Source of the DNA: Eledone cirrhosa
Lineage: Eukaryota > Mollusca > Cephalopoda > Octopoda > Eledonidae
NCBI GenBank assembly: GCA_964016885.1
Contig: OZ024741.1
Span: 410,535,464-410,599,463 of the forward strand
Direction of reading: 5' to 3'
Length of the DNA: 64,000 nt
Shown here piece after piece: positions 62,001-64,000 of the stretch. Position 1 is the stretch's first letter. Every line of letters begins with the position of its first letter. The notes under the pieces are model-generated. The model searched no databases and was not told the DNA's origin. It saw only the letters and a list, made by a program, of their open reading frames with translations. A program made the translations under genes and the position numbers.

Positions 62001-64000
62001 CTTCTAACGAAATCACCAGCAACTACTGTCTTTGAGCAACCTATACTTCTGTAAATTAAATCACCAGCAACTACTGTCTCTAAGCAACCTCTACTTCTGT
62101 AAATTAAATCACCAGCAACTACTGCCTTTAAGCAACCTCTAATTCTGTAAATTAAATCACCAGCAACTACTGCCTTTAAGCAACCTCTAGTTCTGTAAAT
62201 TAAATCACCAGCAACTACTGTCTCTAAGCAACATCCAACTCTACTAATTAAATCACCAGCAACTACTGTCTCTAAGCAACCTCCACGTCTTCAAATTAAA
62301 TCACCAGCAACTACTGTCTCTAAGACACCTCCACCTCTTCTAATTAAATCAGCATCAACTACTGTCTCTGAGCAACCTCTCCTTCTGTAAATTAAATCAC
62401 CAGCAACTACTGTCTCTGAGGAGCCTCTACTTCTGTAAATTAAATCACCGGCAACTACTGTCTCTAAGCAACCTATCCTTCTGTAAATTAAATCACCAGG
62501 AACTACTGTCTCTGAGCAACCTCTACTTCTGTATAAATCACCAGCAACTACTGTCTCTGAGGACCCTCTATTTCTGTAAATTAAATCACCAGCAACTACT
62601 GTCTCTAAGCAACCTCCACCTCTACTAATTAAATCACCAGCAACTACTGTCTCTGAGCAACCTCTATTTCTGTAAATTAAATCACCAGCAACTACTGTCT
62701 CTAAGCAACCTCCACCTTTACTAATTAAATCACCAGCAACCACTGTCTCTAAGCAAGCCCCCTCCTTTACTAATTAAATCACCAGCAACTACTGTCTCTA
62801 AGCAACCACCAACTTTACTAATTAAATCACCAGCATCTACTGTCTCTATGCAATCTCCACCTCTTCTAATTAAATCACCAGTAACTACTATCTCTGAGCA
62901 ACCTCCACCTCTTCTAATTAAATCACCAGCGACTACTGTCTCTGAGGAGCCTCTACTTTTTTAAATTAAATCACCAGCAACTACTGTCTCTGAGCAACCT
63001 CCACCACTACTAATTAAATCACCAGCAACTACAGTCTCTGAGCAACCTCTACTTCTGTAAATTAAATCACCAGCAACTACTGTCTCTAAGCAAGCTACAC
63101 CTCTTCTAACGAAATCACCAGCAACTACTGTCTTTGAGCAACCTCTACTTCTGTAAATTAAATTACCAGCAACTACTGTCTCTGAGCAACCTATACTTCT
63201 GTAAATTAAATCACCAGCAACTAATGTCTCTAAGCAACCTCTACTTCTGTAAATTAAATCACCAGCAACTACTGCCTCTGAGCAACCTCTACTTCTGTAA
63301 ATTAAATCACCAACAACTAGTCTCTGAGGAGCCTCTACTTCTGTAAATTAAATCACCAGCAACTACTGTCTCTAAGCAACCTCCAACTCTACTAATTAAA
63401 TCACCAGCAACTACTGTCTCTGAGCAACGTCTACTTCTGTAAATTGAATCACCAGCAACTACTGTCTCTGAGCAACCTACACCATTTCTAATTAAATCAC
63501 CAGCAACTACTGTCTTTGACCAACCTCTACTTCTGTAAATTAAATTACAAGCAACTACTGTCTCTGACCAAACTCTACTTCTGTAAATTAAATCACCAGC
63601 AACTACTGTCTCTGAGGAGCCACTATTTCTGTAAATTAAATCACCAGCAACTACTGTCTCTGAGGAGCCTTTATTTCTGTAAATTAAATCACCAGCAACT
63701 ACTGTCTCTAAGAAACCCCCAACTTTACTAATTAAATCACCAGCAACTATTGTCTCTAAGCAACCTCCACCTCTACTAATTAAAATCACCAGCAACTACT
63801 GTCTCTGAGCAACCTCCACCTCTACTAATTAAATCACCAGCAACTACTGTCTCTGAGGAACCTCTACTTCCGTAAATCAAATTACCAGCAACTACTGTCT
63901 CTGAGCAACCTCTACTTCTATAAATTAAATCACCAGCAACTACTGCCTCTGAGCAACCTCTACTTCTGTAAATTAAATCACCAGCAACTAGTCCGTGAGG
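59011..64000. repeat. Mixed 48-bp units to right edge
   Basis: No gene is seen. Parts resemble earlier blocks: 59,150-59,480 and 61,260-61,600 resemble 55,500-55,780, and 60,640-61,200 and 63,350-64,000 resemble 53,560-54,360. Short private indels include TGTATAAATCACC near 62,531 and TGTAAAATAATTACC near 60,472. The window ends inside a CAACTAGTCCGTGAGG unit, so the array continues. Confidence 0.8.
59634..60017. repeat. 192-bp (four-unit) tandem duplication
   Basis: Two adjacent copies at an offset of 192 bp (59,634-59,825 and 59,826-60,017): an AACTTTACT unit, a GTAACTACT unit, then two consecutive GAGGAGCC units with CTTCTTTAAATT. The first copy has AACCCGCAAC where the second has AACCCCCAAC. 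The two consecutive GAGGAGCC units are themselves a 48-bp tandem duplicate. Confidence 0.87.

Larger units (their letters stand above)
1..64000. repeat. 48-bp satellite DNA array filling the window
   Basis: The entire window is head-to-tail copies of a 48-bp unit, about 1,330 of them, with no unique sequence and no inverted unit seen. The conserved part reads close to AATCACCAGCAACTACTGTC. The rest of the unit switches among a few forms, for example GAGCAACCTCTACTTCTGTA, AAGCAACCTCCACCTCTACT and GAGGAGCCTCTATTTCTGTA. A consensus unit counted by hand has 15 A, 14 T, 14 C and 5 G, so GC is about 40% with a strong excess of C over G, and it contains no CpG. Most units are exactly 48 bp. Recurrent length variants are minus 2 bp (CAACTAGTCT), plus 1 bp (TTAAAATCACC) and plus 3 bp (TGTAAATAATT). 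Both window edges fall inside units, so the array continues outside. Long uninterrupted arrays like this are typical of eukaryotic heterochromatin; the family and species are not recognised. Confidence 0.97.

Noticed and set aside
1..64000. CRISPR array (conserved part as repeat, variable part as spacer)
   Set aside because: The variable parts are a small set of recurring forms, not unique spacers. The repeats are not exact, unit length is constant at 48 bp over 64 kb, and there are no cas genes or leader.
1..64000. rRNA, tRNA or other structured RNA genes
   Set aside because: No segment departs from the 48-bp unit, so there is no room for an RNA gene, and no tRNA-like or rRNA-like motif was seen.
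1..64000. Transposon, LTR or terminal inverted repeats
   Set aside because: All similarities are direct tandem copies of the same unit. No target-site duplications, no inverted ends, no transposase or reverse-transcriptase sequence.
1..64000. CENP-B box
   Set aside because: The known box contains CpG dinucleotides in a fixed 17-bp pattern. The consensus unit has no CpG, and I saw no variant unit resembling the box. Centromere function cannot be judged from this.
1..64000. Telomeric repeats
   Set aside because: No TTAGGG, TTTAGGG or TTAGG runs on either strand were seen; the unit is unrelated.

Overview
The whole 64,000-base window is one uninterrupted tandem-repeat (satellite) array. The basic unit is 48 bp, so it holds roughly 1,330 units, all read in the same orientation. 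The array runs off both edges, so its true length exceeds 64 kb. I found no credible protein gene, rRNA, tRNA, transposon or unique-sequence spacer. Sequence of this kind is typical of eukaryotic heterochromatin (centromeric, pericentromeric or subtelomeric). I cannot name the organism and do not recognise the repeat family.

Each unit has a well conserved part, around AATCACCAGCAACTACTGTC, and a more variable part. The variable part takes a limited set of alternative forms, such as GAGCAACCTCTACTTCTGTA, AAGCAACCTCCACCTCTACT and GAGGAGCCTCTATTTCTGTA. The plus strand is very poor in G. Because 48 is a multiple of 3, a minus-strand frame stays open across many units and spells a 16-residue repeat close to GDLIYRSRGCSETVVA. 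It is broken repeatedly by 1- and 2-bp indels and by in-frame TGA or TAA. The open stretches begin at TTG or GTG, not ATG. I treat them as by-products of the repeat, not genes.

The array is a mosaic of higher-order repeats (HORs), larger blocks of many variant units duplicated in tandem. From left to right: a 2,107-bp block in two copies (1-4,007); an older scrambled region (4,008-11,309); a 957-bp block in tandem plus an earlier copy (11,310-15,640); a mixed region with a 387-bp tandem (15,641-18,957); nested 1,540-bp and 2,454-bp duplications (18,958-25,241); a mixed region with a 435-bp tandem (25,242-28,350); a 1,875-bp duplication (28,351-32,100) overlapped by a 3,932-bp block in about 2.7 nearly identical copies (30,494-41,057); a mixed region with a 240-bp tandem (41,058-43,156); a 2,355/2,403-bp block in three copies (43,157-50,269); a mixed stretch (50,270-52,097); a 3,551-bp block in two copies, one carrying two 96-bp deletions (52,098-59,010); and a mixed tail with a 192-bp tandem (59,011-64,000).

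Block lengths are close to multiples of 48 bp, and copies differ by whole units (48 or 96 bp). That pattern fits growth by unequal exchange or replication slippage. Block edges were set by eye and are good to about one unit.
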